Of a stretch of DNA of 64,000 nt, positions 1 to 13,689 are shown one piece after another. Both the position numbers and the translations under genes were made by a program. The stretch is from Morella rubra (Eukaryota > Streptophyta > Magnoliopsida > Fagales > Myricaceae): the NCBI GenBank assembly GCA_003952965.2, contig CM025850.1, forward strand, positions 1,284,378 through 1,348,377, read 5' to 3'. Positions within the stretch are counted from its first letter, which is position 1, and every line of letters starts with the position of its first letter. A model generated the notes under the pieces. The model did no database searches. It saw nothing but the letters and a program-made list of their open reading frames with translations, and had not been told where the DNA came from.

Positions 1-1319
1 ATGGACGAAAGAGGAAGATGCATGAGGAAAATCATGATACTACTATTTATAAATTTCTTCCTTGAACCTTAATATGTGCACTAAATATGCCGCTTACAAA
101 AAGGAAACTCTTGGTTTTTCTTTTTCATTACACACAGAACACAGGGCTCTCGCACCCACATACTTGCCCTCCCCCAAGGAAGTAAAATCTAAGCTAGAGC
201 TCACCGGCAATGGTGGAGACAAGATTTTCTTTGGATAACTTTGTTAATATGAAGGAAAAGAAAAAGCGATTGGTGCATTGATATTAATTGCTCAGTACAC
301 ACAATTTCATACTGTCTCTTCAGGAGTGGCACCAATAGTACTTTGCCATCATTGAACACAAAGGTAAGAATAGCACTAGTGGGAATGGAGCTTTCACATA
401 CCAAATGTAGATACAATCACTTCTTCACATAGCACTACATATCTTAGCATTAATGTAGGTTGTAGTCCTAGTACACACCCTGTATGTTGGACTAGCACCC
501 TCCTCTGATAGGATATGAAATGTATTCATCAATATACAGCAGAGAAATTTTTCTTTACAACATCATGAAAGATGCACTGCCAGAAATGACACATTCACAT
601 GATTTGGATAAGCAGAATATTAGCTTCGGCCATAAGAGAAGAAGTTTGATCTGGGATACTGTCTTATTGGTCTCCATGTAATTCTTTAGATGGAAAGGAA
701 CTTTGCAAAGCACTTTGAAATCAAGATTTATTGCAAGTAAGCAGCAGCTTAGAGATAGCAGATTAGACCATTCAATAATGATTGATTACATGCAAGAGAA
801 AAGGGGAAGATGCACACCGTACTACTCATTCCAACATGTGACTCATAGACCCTAAGTGACTCCGGTTTCTTGGGCCGGGAATGCTTAAATACATACTTCT
901 CCTGAAAGAGTTGACAAGAGCATTAGACTCAAGAATAACCGGTAGAAAAATTAGCAGATCAAGTCCAGAAAGCAAATTCCCCTTAGTATTACATGCACGA
1001 TTATAGTGCAGCTAACAAGGTAAAGTTGAATACTTGTGAATTATTGACGTTCTTCTATCAAGTATGATTGCATAAATACTTGTGTGTCCATGGTCCAGTA
1101 GATTACTGAATAATTTTCCAAATTATTGAAGATTATTGCTGCTGTGTTCTTCTCGCAGATTTGGTGAGATTTTACCACTTTTCTTTCACCAGAGGCTAAA
1201 GTAAGCTGTTTTACTTAATCAAGATACCCTAAATATAAATAACCTTGCAATCAGAAATTTCTAGTGTGGCTATTATTCAAGCCACATAAAGAGGAGCAGA
1301 AAACACTACATTACAGTAC
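1..1319 (-). other. SBE2 intron, continuing off the left edge
   Basis: The eighth coding exon of SBE2 ends at 1320 with a GT donor (read on the minus strand at 1319-1318). The next exon of this family, which begins with a conserved EKYVFKHP-like stretch, could not be found in 1-1319. This stretch therefore reads as intron whose 3' end lies outside the window. No other gene or repeat was recognised in it. Confidence 0.7.
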
Positions 1320-4300
1320 CTCTTCTGGTGGATCATAGTATATGCCATCGAATGGGATTTCACCCGGAGCCTGCACAGAGAACTTGATCCAAGCAGGAAT
1401 GGAATCTTTGATGCCAGATGGAGTATCCATGCGGATCTGCAGTTTGTTATTAAGTAGAGTTATGCAAGAGCACTCATGTTTGAAAAAACCAAAAAAATAT
1501 ATTCAGCCAACCTTGAACAAACCATGGTTAGGAGTTACAGTGGCTGAAGTATTGCCAGCTAAGTCTTGTGAAAAGTGAAACTCCAACACAAAATACCTCA
1601 GTAATATTTCGAGTCATGGAATGTGTGAAAAGAATAGAGTAGGCTATCTGACATGCGGCACGATAGCAAAGTAGCTTAAGCTACTATGACCACTAGTCAT
1701 TGAACTAAAAGCATGAAAAATAATGAAGACATATCAATTATTGGCCTCCGAGTAAAGAATCAATCTCTCGTTTTTATATTCCCTAGTTCTGATACTGTCC
1801 ATATGATTTTGGAGAATATCATCATGCACGCAACAATTTATAATTATATGTCATAACAAATTGCATGTCATCACTCTAAATATGTTTGTTAATGCATGGC
1901 TTGTGAAAAAGGTAGAAATTGCAAATAGCCTCAGTTCATCAAGAAAGATTTACGTAGCAAACAAGTGAAACAGCACCACTTAAACTACAGAAGGATTAAA
2001 AAAATTTCACTACACAATTCATAACCAGTTTTACTGCTTATTCTAGGGGTGTGGGAACCAAACTGAATCACCACAATTATGCAGAACATGCTCATTACAA
2101 AAAAAATGTTACCTTCACTCGAGAACCATGTGGGATTGGTGGAGAACCATCAGCATTATTTGGCAAAAAAATCTCCCAGACACCAAACTGATTCTGCTCA
2201 GCACAATTGATAAGTTTCCAAATGTACACAAACCGCCATGACAACAGCCAAGAAAAACAACTTTTCATTTATAAAAGTATAGTATAGTAGAGAGCCACTC
2301 ATGACTCATGCCTAGCAAATATCAGAGTAAAATCAATATTGAACCATGGTTTTGGGGTTACTAGAGCTTGCAAGTGATTTTTCCTTTCCTAATGCAAAAC
2401 ATGCAGCAACCATCTTAGAAAGTAAGCTCCTTTTTTTTTTTTACCAGTAAGTAACAAGGAGTCAGCCTTATATGTTATTATATTAATCTTATTTCTTCTG
2501 TTTCTTATTCTTGTCGATCCAGTTTGCAGAGCACTCTACAGATGTTGAGGTCCAACTCCCTAACAATGTATGTAATATTGATTGTGCCAACCTCCTACTA
2601 TTTTGAGGTTTTATGGTGTTGGAGGCGGCTCCAATCCCCACCCCACAGCAAAAAAAAACAAAAGGTATTTAAAGGTGTGTCATGTGGATCTGTCATCAAT
2701 CACTGTGTGAGAATTCGAACATGACCACCAAGATCTGAGTGGTAGAGTGTCATCTACCTAAGTATTGGATTAAATAGAAGTTATTTTGGTACTGTGGTGG
2801 CTGTGTTTTGGGTGTTCATCCAACCTTAACTAAGTGTACATTGGGCTGGACTAATTTGATACTCATCCTATGACGTCTTACGCCTTAAGACCCTCTTATG
2901 TATAATTTGATCAGAAGTTTATGAGCCCATCATTGGTACTTAACTCTTAGGTTCCACTTGGGACTGATATGATTAAGTTGTTACTAGAAGAAGCCCAAGG
3001 GAGGAAAAAGAAAAGGAGATGAGAGCTATAAATCCTCAATTAGCTGCTAACATATTTTCCGAGTATTCAATTTCTAGTCAATAAAAACAAATAGCCAGTC
3101 ATAAGAATTTCCATTAATAAGCAAGACGTAGACATCATACCCGCGTCATGATATCAGCATTCGGATTCCAATTGTTAAAATCCCCAATCAAGGCTGCTGA
3201 CTGCAAAATGAATTTGATAATCTCATGACTGGTAAGTAAGTCAGAAAACAATAAGCTAATACTTCAAAATGATGATCAACGACCACAACTTAAAAATGAT
3301 TGCTTCCGGTCCTTTCCGCTCTTGAAAAAAAAAACCAGGGACGTATAGATCAAATCATTGGTTCGACACTGGATGTATGTAACAGAGTCAATCCCCTAAG
3401 GTATTGAGCCGCGGTGTAGAATCAGATCCCAAAGATTTCCAAAAAGCATTTCCTATTGATTTGTCTGCTGTATTGGACCTATATCATTATTTTGGCTTGC
3501 ATTGCTACTTTTAGTAGTAATAAGTAACTTTCGTTGAACATATATGCATTCCTGCATTCCAACCAGTTGGTGCTAGCAGAACCTCTCTAGAGTATCCAAA
3601 TTGCTTATGACAGTCTCATATCATAAAGCCCTCCACGTTGAGTTGATGCGCACATAAACATGACCAAATTATAGTGTGAACACTGTTAGAGAGCCATAAC
3701 TTTATTGACTTTTTGATGTGCTCATTCAAATTATCAACACAAATGGTCAAAACGGGAGATGTTCAAGTGGGGTTCTCAGTGTCTACTTCTCAATGTCTAG
3801 TTCACTGGGTTTTTTCATCCCTTTTCTGTCTCTTTAAAAATTTTCTAAGACTTCTTGATTCTTCTATTTAGAACCTGCTTTTTATTCTCCTCATTATTTT
3901 TCTTGTAATTTGGGGTGGCCTTTTGCATTTTCCCTGACTACTTAGGTTGTGCTTCTTTGGCACCTTTAGTAGATTTATATTTTATAAATATAGAAATGAA
4001 TCCCAAGTTAAACATTATTTTCTTAAGAATAACACCAATTGCCTACATCAAGCTAAATCACAGGCTGCACATACGTGGATGCTCTAAAAGTTTTGGCTGC
4101 TATCATCTTCCCAATATTATTACTTTTTTGTTGGTATAAACAGATGGATACCCCGACTTGCTACCAGGTCATCTATACCTTTGATTTAGTCATGAGCATG
4201 GTTAAACCCTAGAACCCAAGTGACTAGCTACCCTGAATTAAACTCTTACAAGAGTTCAAAACATCAAGTTTTAGTACTCTGTGTGTATGTCCATGTAGGA

Positions 4301-7300
4301 ATGCCAGCCCCTTTTGTTATAGTAATACAGGTAGTTAGACTAAGCAGAACATGATTCATTGATTCCAACTTAAGGCTGAAGTAATATGAAAACCGAAATA
4401 ATAATTGCAGCCATAATCAATATTTGCAAAAGTCCTATTGCTAACAATATTTCCTCAGAAGAGCTGAGGTAAACAAACCTTAGCTCCAGGTGCCCACTCT
4501 CGGTACATTATTCCGGTAGCACTGAAAAGTAGTTAGAACATTATAATCGGCAACTGAAACAGAACTTGACTAAAAGAGAGAAAGCATAGCAAGTTCTGAC
4601 TAGGGGAACATAAACAAATAATTGATGCAGAAAGCAGAGGAAGTGAAATTCCAGTACTTAAGAAGCATATAAATGAAATATGGAAGTTCACATTGTGATG
4701 AGGAAAAGAGGTATCGAATATAACTTGATACATAAATTTCCTGCCAAAGGTCCGCTGGGTTGCAGAAATTGTTCTGCTTGCTAATCTTCCATTGGACCCA
4801 GAAGATGCATGCTAATCTATGTAAAACCCAAGAAGTTTAGACCCATGAATTAGGAGTTCTGCCCTTCCAATGTGAATCAATCCCAAGAAGGTTCATGTAC
4901 AAAGCTCAGGTCCAATTTTTTGAAGTAAAAATAGAGACAAAATTCTTTCGCATTCCAAATACTTGAAACTAAATAGTCAAATTCTCTTCTAATCCAGAAG
5001 CAGCAATGGAAAAGAAGATACATTCAAAAATACCAAACAACTCCAATTCACTAGCCATCTGTAATACAAGTACTAGGCCACATCAGAGCTTTTTCCTTTA
5101 TTCTCCTCTACCTCATTATATTTTTGTTGATTCTTGTACTTAATGGGAACAACAAGAGTAATAGTTTCTTCTTCCTCTCTTTTTCAAAGAAGCTAAAAAG
5201 TATAGTAGAAGCAAGAAGAGATATCACTCAACTAAGGGTAATGCGCACAAGATGGACACTCCTGCATTCAAGACAGAGAAGATAGAAACAAACAACCAAA
5301 TGAGCATATAATACTACCTGCGAGTGAAACCAAATTTTTCGTAACCACGAGAAAACGCCTCCAGACCACCTTCACACTTGTCGATTGCGTCACGAATTCT
5401 TTTGTACTGTCCATAACTGAAATTGACAAATGTCCATGCCATACAACAGGTTTAACAACTGCCTTGAACATAGTCAAGCATGCCAAGAATTTAGGGGTAA
5501 AACAAAAGAAACACAATCAAACAACAGTGTTAGTCAACTAAAAACAACAACCCTCCAACATTAACATGTACAAACCAGGCAAACTATCAGTCACACTTCA
5601 AAAATTTGGAATGGAATCATCACAGCTTTGAGTCATTTCTCAAGAGTAAAGGTAAGACTTTTTCCTGAGCTTCCAGTCACTAGATGGTCCTTGGTTACAA
5701 TCTACAGTTTTATCTACCTGACCATTTAAGCTATTTATGGTAGTTCAAGAGAAACAACAACTAGAAGAAAATGCCTAGCAATATAATTAGATGCCTACAA
5801 AGAGTTGAGAACTAAACCTAGCCCACATTGTGGTTACTGAATAGAGGCAAAGTATGAAGTTAAGGTGAGGCTCAGAAAATGTGAGAACAATGAGATGATC
5901 TAGTTAAAAACTGCCAGTCATGGTAGGGCTTTAGAAATAAGCAGCTTTAATGCTTTATTGTCTAACCAAGACCACACATATAAGCAAAAGATGAAAAGAA
6001 TCTCACCGGTAGTCAAGATGTTCACGATAACTATTCAGGAGCGGATCTATTTTGTATATTCTTTGCCCAGTGCCAGGTGGGGGAATGGTCCTTGGTCTAG
6101 CTTCAACCTCTTCAATACTTTTTGTCCCATGAATAAGAACAGATGCCGCTTCAGCCTGAGCGCCACCATCATCACCTACAAGTGTCGAAGAAGCAGAATC
6201 TTTCTCATTACCAATCTCATTGTATCCAGCAGTCGGTTCTACAAATTTCTCTTCATCCTTGAGCTTCTTGTCATCTTCAAGGGTTGGATCATCTACATTA
6301 TGCAATCCCTAAAATAAATCATAAAGACAGAAGAGCACAATTAACTCAAACAGGTCAAGATTGTCATTAAGAACTGACTCGTTTGAGCATTTCAAGGAAT
6401 AGGAGGCCCTAGGAAGATTGTGACTGCACAACATATAATCAAATACAAAGACGAATATTTATTTAGCACAGAAATGGAACAAATTTGATTGATCCATGTA
6501 AATGTGAATGCTCAAAACAAGTATTACAACCCCACTCTCCAAATCAAAAAATGAGTCATAGAGCCCAACTTCTTAATGATATCCCAAACTTCACCATACA
6601 TAAGATCTGTCTAACATTTTTAGAATAGTCAAGGATGATACTTATAAAGTGTCCCAACTTCTCCTCATTGTCTCCATTAAAGAAGCCATTAATCCTGCCT
6701 CACCATCTGCCTTCTGTTGATGAGGTGCCCCATTTTCAGAAGTCCGATTAGGCTAGGTTATAGAAAGGACTATGTCCTCCATATAATTCAAGGTGCTTAC
6801 CCCAAGAATCCAATGTACAGTTGCTTGGTATTCCTATTTTCTTCGTTCTTATAAGTAAGCATCCGATTGCACCAAGGCTAGAAGAGTTTCACCATTTCTT
6901 TACATCAACAATCAGTTGGCCCAACCTTTACCGGTAGGGGAGAGGATAAGACAGCTCATTCCTGCATGCTCAAGAATTGGACCGCACAGGTCTGCAGTGA
7001 AGCTTGTTCTGATCATTGTCACGGTACATATTAGTTAACACCTTGATTTCAGCATCGATTTCTTTCCTGCAATTACTTTGTCGCTTTTTTGCGGTAGGGA
7101 GGCAGAACCAAAAGAAAATAATTACATGCTTGGAGACCAAATTTTCAGTGAAACAATCTTTCATTGAATTATTACTACACCTCGGTGGTAGCCTCAGTCC
7201 TCAATTCGAGTCAAATAATTCTATATACTTCCAATTCTTTTTTTTTTTTGCAATGTCCTTGGTCATGATCATCCAATATTTGTAAATTTTGAACTGAAAC

Positions 7301-9414
7301 CCAACCTAGGGTGCATTACCTTTCAACAAATGTCAAAAATTAGTTGATCTTTTTTTTTCAACAGTGTATACAAGACCATATAACCACAAGCACAATAAAT
7401 TCTGCTATATAACACTAGACATAAGTTCATTAAATGTGTTAATGTGCGCATCTGGGCACACAGTCACATACCTGGGAATCTTCCCGAACTGTTTCAGGAT
7501 TTTCCAACTGATCAGTCAAGGATACAGACCCATCTCCTTGACTGCCAGGAACAAGGATCTTATTCGATGCAGCAACAGTTACCGATGAGGCGTCAGAATC
7601 CAGAGAAGACATTCCAGCAAAGACCTTCCCTATAAAAAGTCATCAAATTAGCTTTAAATATAAGATAAGAGGAAATAATTGCAAATAAACAGTCATTACC
7701 TTAACAAAAAATAAAGATACTTGTTACAGACAGGAGAAGTTGGTACATTCAACCATTCAGATTTAGAAGGAACAATACCAACTAGTCAGTCTTACAGGCT
7801 GAAAGTTAACTACTACTAATTCTATTGGAAGCCTCCAACGAAGATGAAGCTTGATGTAATCCAAATTCTTCTAACTAGATAAAACTGGAAGGCAAGGTAA
7901 TAACCAAGTCAAACTGAAAAACAATCCAGGAATCTATCTCCTACGAGAAGATGCCATATCCGGGCACACAATGCAAATCTGAGAAATCTTGTAAGCATGT
8001 TCTCCAACTTAACATGTCAACTGTTAAGTCCAGAAAATCTTTAGTGAAACAAGTTGTCAATTTTTCACATATATGTAGACCAGGAGACAACACGTTATAC
8101 CTTTTGCACTATTATCAAATAGACTACTACTGTTGTACATATCCACTACCACAGTTCACCCTTGTGCAACCACCAAGGTTGAGCCTAAAACCTCATTCCA
8201 ATTGTCCGGTGCCCAGAATGTTGGACCATACTCCTTTGCCAGCCTCAATTTGTTGCTTGAAGAAACTTTCTAAATCTAAAATTCCACAGACGAGCTTGAC
8301 GGAATATTCTAATCTCAGAAAAGACGTTTCTACAAGCAGAGCAAAAGCTAACTGCCCAATGCTACCTGGCTATGAAATGGACATACTGCCATCTAAATTG
8401 AGGACCATTAAAATATTGATGGTACACCTCAGAGTATGGTTGCAATTGCATCAGATGTACAACAACATTTCTGAGTGCTGACTATTGTTTGCTTTGATTA
8501 ATGTAGAATCAATTTTGACAGGACATAGAATCAGTATTTACTTTTTTTTACTAAAAAAAAAGAAGATATTATGACTAACATCTATATGCAGTGCTGAGAG
8601 TTGCAGAAATCGTCCAAACCATGAATTCAGCCAATTGTGCAAACCTTAAACTACCAATTACACCTAAGCCACCTAATCAATTGAATGTTAGTGCTTTGCA
8701 GTAGTTACGATTTGCTAATAGATGTTTCAGTCATCAATTAACTACGTAGATTAGACTCAGAACTATTGATATTTAAATGTTCAGTTGATCAACAGCAGAG
8801 TCTGTACATTTATCCTAGCTCTTTTTTGGAATCAAACTGTGCACAGGAAATTAGACACACAGTTATAGGTTCTCTGAATCTCCAATGATCCGAGCACTCA
8901 TAGTGATTGGAAGGCCAAAACAAAACATAGCTGTCGTATATCTGAAAAAGCCTCAATCTAAACCGTAAAGTTTGTCAACTTTACATAGAAGAGTAAACCA
9001 GATTCAGAATCCAATGCATATTTACGTATATATCAAACAATGCAAAGCTACAATACCACTACTTATGGCACACACGTCATAGTATATAAGCAGCGCGTCA
9101 AATATATACGAGCAAATACAAAATGCTCAGTCCGTTCTCTAATCAGAACTAGATAAACATTTATTTGCGTAAATGAAGCAGATGCGCGCCCGGTGAGCAA
9201 ACCAAAGAATCAAGCTGTCAGGAAGAAACAGAAGAAAGAAATCGAGGAAAGACATCCTCAACATGATTATTTTGGAGATAGTTATATTACGAGAAAACGA
9301 GTCCTTCAGCAGGAGCGAAAAATTTGTACTCCGATTGCCACTGAAACTCGATCGCGACCATCTGCACGGTGATGGAACGGCAGGGAGTCGTATCCCCGAG
9401 ATTGTGTAGACCAT
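1320..9414 (-). CDS. SBE2: 1,4-alpha-glucan branching enzyme class II (SBE2), 5' part
   Basis: Starch branching enzyme II cuts alpha-1,4-glucan chains and rejoins them as alpha-1,6 branches, making amylopectin in plastids. Eight coding exons are visible (minus strand order): 9291-9414, 7472-7629, 6007-6308, 5318-5416, 4479-4521, 3141-3200, 2113-2193, 1320-1436. All have AG/GT borders, and together they give 328 in-frame codons. The protein starts [11 protein letters not shown], the usual class II start, followed by a Ser/Arg-rich plastid transit peptide (about residues 1-45) and an acidic linker. The motif [14 protein letters not shown] and the [16 protein letters not shown] stretch precede the N-terminal CBM48 domain ([32 protein letters not shown]). 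The catalytic GH13 barrel is encoded beyond the left edge. Intron 1 (7630-9290) is about 1.7 kb. The start is the only ATG in frame with the transit peptide. Identification is from remembered family sequence; sub-isoform (SBE2.1 or 2.2) is not decided. Confidence 0.95.
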
Positions 9415-9535
9415 TTTGTTAGGGTTTTTGTTCAGTGCTTCGAGAACCGAACGACAGATCTAGACTCCCTACTGATTGAGAGAGTATCACTATTTTTGAG
9501 TTTAAAGCGCCGAGAGAAGCGTGAAGAGAGCAAAT

Positions 9536-9566
9536 CAGAGAGAGAGAGTGAGAGAGAGAGAGAGTG
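9536..9566 (-). repeat. (GA/CT)n microsatellite in SBE2 leader
   Basis: An imperfect GA repeat on the plus strand, so CT on the SBE2 sense strand, 120-150 bp upstream of the SBE2 ATG. It lies where the 5' untranslated leader or core promoter should be. CT-rich leaders are common in plant genes and can bind GAGA-type BPC factors; that role here is inference. Confidence 0.8.
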
Positions 9567-9720
9567 TGGGAGTGGGAGTGGCGCATTAGGCCAGCAGAAG
9601 CAGGTGCCTACGTGTGCAGTTAGAGATTTGCATGGGGGGAAGGGTGGATGGGTCCTACCAGGACGAATTCTCGATCGTCCGTCGTTTGGTTTTACCGAAA
9701 TTAGATTAATCGTGGCCCGC

Positions 9721-9726
9721 CACGTG
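9721..9726. promoter_or_regulatory. G-box CACGTG upstream of SBE2
   Basis: A perfect palindromic CACGTG about 310 bp upstream of the SBE2 start codon. This is the core bound by plant bZIP and bHLH factors (ABA, light and sugar responses). The motif is seen directly; function is inferred from position only. Confidence 0.4.
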
Positions 9727-9819
9727 AGCTCAGACGTCGAATAGATCAGAAACGAAAGGCTGTGGGCGTGCAGTTTAGTACTTCTGTGTCCGCTGCCAGT
9801 CTTTAGAAGTAGCATCCCT

Positions 9820-11911
9820 GGACGTGACCCGCTCCGCTTTTTTCTCCCAAGTTGAATAAAAGGTGGCTTTTGTGATCGATGCTAATCCGCCGTAACGGTC
9901 AACACTTTTTTCCCAGTGAATAGTGATCTTCCAATTAACCAACCTGGAAAGCTATATCCTTTTGCTTATTGGCACCGTCAGCGTTGTGCACCCCCACCCA
10001 TGTACTTTATATGTTTATGTGTATTTCTAGCAAATAGGGAACACAAAAAGCTGTTTAGAAAAAAAAAAAAAAAAAAACCCACCAAAACTAGATAGTGAAA
10101 AACTTATATATAACTTTCTAAAGTCTGATTGACACCTATGGCGAAATCTTTAAACCAAGTTGACGTGGCTGAGAAAATATCTTATATTTTTTTTATAGTA
10201 TCCAATACAGCCGAATCTACTACTGATTGGCTGCTGGCGTCCACTTGCTCAAACATGCGGTGTGCACAAGAAGGTGGTGAACCACCCGTGACCAATTGGA
10301 AAAATAAATTGTTTATCCGTTTGTCTTCCGGCACGACACGAATTATAGGCCGTGAAAATCAACGGTTCTCTTACTCTTTAGTGGCACATCATGAACGGAT
10401 ATACTGTCCCGCGTCAAAATCAAGAGGCATCTCAAACAGTACATTCATGTCCCAGTTATTAAAGCATCCTAGGGTGTTTGGTGAATATTATTCTCTTTAG
10501 ATTCTCATAAACCATTGTCCTGGTATATTACTGTTCTCTTTAAATATCATAAAAAGCCGTCAACATAGTTGAAGATAAAAAAACGTACAACTGTTTTTTT
10601 TTTTTTTTTTACAACTGTATTTGTTATTATTTATTAAACTTTGATGAATAGAAAATAGTTTGAGGGTCTTGTCAAGAAAATGTAACAAGTGCGTTATTAA
10701 TTTTTTAGAGTCACTCACAAAATTTTTAGTCTGATAATTACTTGATTTTGTGTAGGACAATGAGACTATTCAAATTTAGTACTAGTTATAAATTGGCCTG
10801 AATATCCGAATAAAAATAAGAAAGAAAAAAAAAGAGAGAGAGAGACATTAGACCCACTCCGCTACTATTTACTTGTCTTCGTATTTTGGATATGAGAATG
10901 AGATGAGTACCCTTTCACAAAATTCGCACAATGATTTTAAACTATGTCCACGACTTATCTTGATGAAGAAAAATTTCGATCCAACACAATACAGGTCCTA
11001 CTTTATATGAGCTTGAATGTGACGTATATTACCAGTTAACGTGTGGAGAACTCTTTTTAACTAATAACTCTACCCAAAATTACTTGCTTAAGATCTTGCG
11101 GCGATAACTTTTATGGCGTTCGAGATGTACCGAATATTCTTATTAGATTTTTACTGCTCGCTAACTATGAGTAGTAAGAAAAACTGGCATGAGTAAGTCC
11201 AATTTAAAAACTTGTACCATGTTCTTCGACAATGCATTTTTTTTTCCCGGGGAATATCCACTTGCATTATGGAGACACAAGGTAGGGCATCTTTCTGCTT
11301 GGCCAATGATGGAGGAGAAAGAGAACATGAGGATGGAGAAGTACTTATGAAGCAGGATTATAAGCTGAAGTGCTAATGTTTCTGTCTATTGTCTTAATAA
11401 ACCGAGATCATAATGCTAAGATATCTGCCAAAACTTTGAAGATAATAATAGTCAATAATCCAGCAGCTATTCTTTAACCAACTTCAATTAAAATTTTCAA
11501 AAAAAAAAACCCAACCGCTGCTATTCTCAACAATTTAGGATCAACCCGTATCAACAACACTCAAATCAATCAAGGGATAATGCAAGGTTCTCTTTTATTC
11601 TATGGGACTAGAGAGTCAAGGTATTACAATATATCTGCAATGGCTGTATATACAGTATTCAGCGTATTCCCCACTGACCTGATACAAGCATCACGGAAAA
11701 ACTGCACTAGAGAAGTCCAGTGTTCTTCAATATCCTCAAAAGAATTTATTCGTTACAAGATTGTAGACAATATTACAGAGAAACTTCTCATTTCCATTAC
11801 CAGCGTCCCTCACCTACTAGCAATGACTTCCATCCTTGATCATATGCCCTGTCAAGTTTTGGAAGAAAGCATATAGAATCTTCACTATGACCATTCACCA
11901 CACACCCTAAA
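9820..11911. other. Intergenic, SBE2 to RLPH2
   Basis: About 2.1 kb between the SBE2 promoter and the stop codon of RLPH2. It is AT-rich, with an A-tract near 10,060-10,077, a T-tract near 10,594-10,610 and a short GA run near 10,832-10,846. The part next to 11,912 probably holds the RLPH2 3' untranslated region. No gene, RNA gene or clear repeat element was recognised. Confidence 0.6.
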
Positions 11912-13689
11912 CTATTTTGCCAAAACATCAGTATCACGGACGATCTTCATCGAGGGAAGCACGATTGCAGCCACTGGCCTTTCCTCAAATCCCCCACCTT
12001 CGTCAATAATAAGCCTAAGGCCTTCAACATGGAGTTTCGCATGGTGACCACTTACCACAATGGTTGGATTGTCAGTCAGTTCCTGTGAGATTCCAAATGC
12101 CAAGCATCTAATCTTGTCAATTATACTCCATATCACAAGGATTATACCACTGTATCACTATTAACCCACAAAAACAATTTCCTAAGCAGGTATAATTTTG
12201 GATAAAGGAAACTGCATGTTAGAACGAAGTAGCAGTAGAAGAAAGGCTCGATAGAGACGATAATAAGAGAGAAAGTGATCACCTTCGGGATATCCCAAAC
12301 ATTTTTCCTCCCGCTAAGAGCCTCTACCTTGGGAACCCGGGTATCCCGGGCTCTCAAGAAATTCAGCTGCTCTTTGACGTCTTTGTTTCTCTCTAGACCA
12401 GCATGCACAGCAATCAACTTACAGTGTATGAGTCCAGTCTCAGTTTCCACACAGACATCGTCCTGGAAACAAGATCGCATCATCATGAGATTAAGATCAA
12501 CTTGGAACAATAAAATTACAGCGATACAGAGAAGATCAACACACAATCAATTGGCTTATCAACATTGTTCTTGCACATAGAAAGAACAGGAAACTGAGCA
12601 CTTCATCATACATTAGTTGCTTCACCAGGTGTTCTGAACAATAAGAAACAAAAGCAACAGAACAAGCCTGACCTCTTCATGCACCCAAACCAAATCACCA
12701 AGAAACTTCTTGTGCTCATCAGGAACTGCCGAAACCAAATCTGTACACAATCAAGTTAAGATATTACCAAAACGAAACAGCAGTAGTTATGCTAGGCACG
12801 AAACCTAGTAATCATATACGAGCACCAAAAATTACCCTTGAAGAGCTAATAACGCACTAATAAACGGTAGAATCCTCTTAGAGATTGAATAACTAAGAAC
12901 CACCACTCGCAGTACTCCATCACAATAACCTCAACTTATGAACCATATTACACCACACACACAAACAGAGAAAAAAAAAAACAAATTGAGAACTAGACAA
13001 CCATGGATCATAACTATCCAAAGCAACCTTCAGATTGAATCAAACTCAACCAACAAAATAGCAAAACCAATAGCTCACAAAAAAAGAAGAAGCAAAACCA
13101 ATCAAATCAGAAAACTGTTTTCCTGTTGGTACAGAAAATAAGAACCAATACCAGCAGACCCATGAGGAACACCGTAGGACTCAAAAGTGGGCCCAGCATC
13201 GTAGATCGAGCCCTTGTACTCTGTCCCCTTAGCCGCATTGAACTTAGCCTCAATAGTCCCACCCCACCTCCTCCCTTGCAAGTGCATTCCCTCGTATCCA
13301 TCGCCCTTGAACCACCCTTCTCTGTCCTCGTTGTCCTGGTACTCCTTCCACGTCTCTGAGAACTCGAAACTCGGAGGCCGAGGCAGGACTCGGACGAACG
13401 CGGCGAAAGCGAGGTCGTGGTTGCCGGAGAGGAATACGTGCGTCTGGTCGGGGTAACGGTAGGGCAAGCGGTGGAGGAAGTCGATGACCTGGCGGGTGTG
13501 GGGCCCGCGGTCGCAGTAGTCGCCGAGGAAGATTATAAGGGCGGTCCGGAAGTCTGGTGGGTCGACGAGGGCTTCGAGGTTGGACCAGAGGTTTTGGAGC
13601 TTGTCGACGTAGCCGTGGATGTCGCCTATACAGCACACGACTCTGGGCTTGCTGCCGGTGGTGGTGGCTTCTGATTTTGGATCTGCCAT
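11912..13689 (-). CDS. RLPH2: RLPH2-type PPP-family phosphatase
   Basis: A metallophosphatase of the plant Rhizobiales-like phosphatase 2 group, related in fold to Ser/Thr PPP phosphatases. The Arabidopsis member (from memory, At3g09970) was reported to act on phosphotyrosine-containing substrates. Four exons: 13152-13689, 12673-12740, 12283-12462, 11912-12082, all with GT-AG introns, give 318 aa. Metal-binding motifs are intact: GDIHG (residues 22-26), GDYCDRG (56-62), GNHD (89-92), a VHAGLE motif in exon 3 and SGHH in exon 4. The WDIP motif closes exon 3. There is no signal peptide or membrane segment, so a soluble cytosolic or nuclear enzyme is likely. The ATG at 13689 is the first in frame and is followed by a short low-complexity tail, as in homologues. 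Exon 1 is markedly GC-richer than its surroundings, which makes long false frames on the other strand. Confidence 0.92.

Noticed and set aside
10129..10500. 123-codon frame between SBE2 and RLPH2
   Set aside because: No recognisable domain, no ATG supported by a promoter, and no splice partners; treated as chance.
13126..13674. Several plus- and minus-strand frames over RLPH2 exon 1
   Set aside because: The exon is GC-rich, which keeps other frames open. Only the frame with GDIHG, GDYCDRG and GNHD matches a family.
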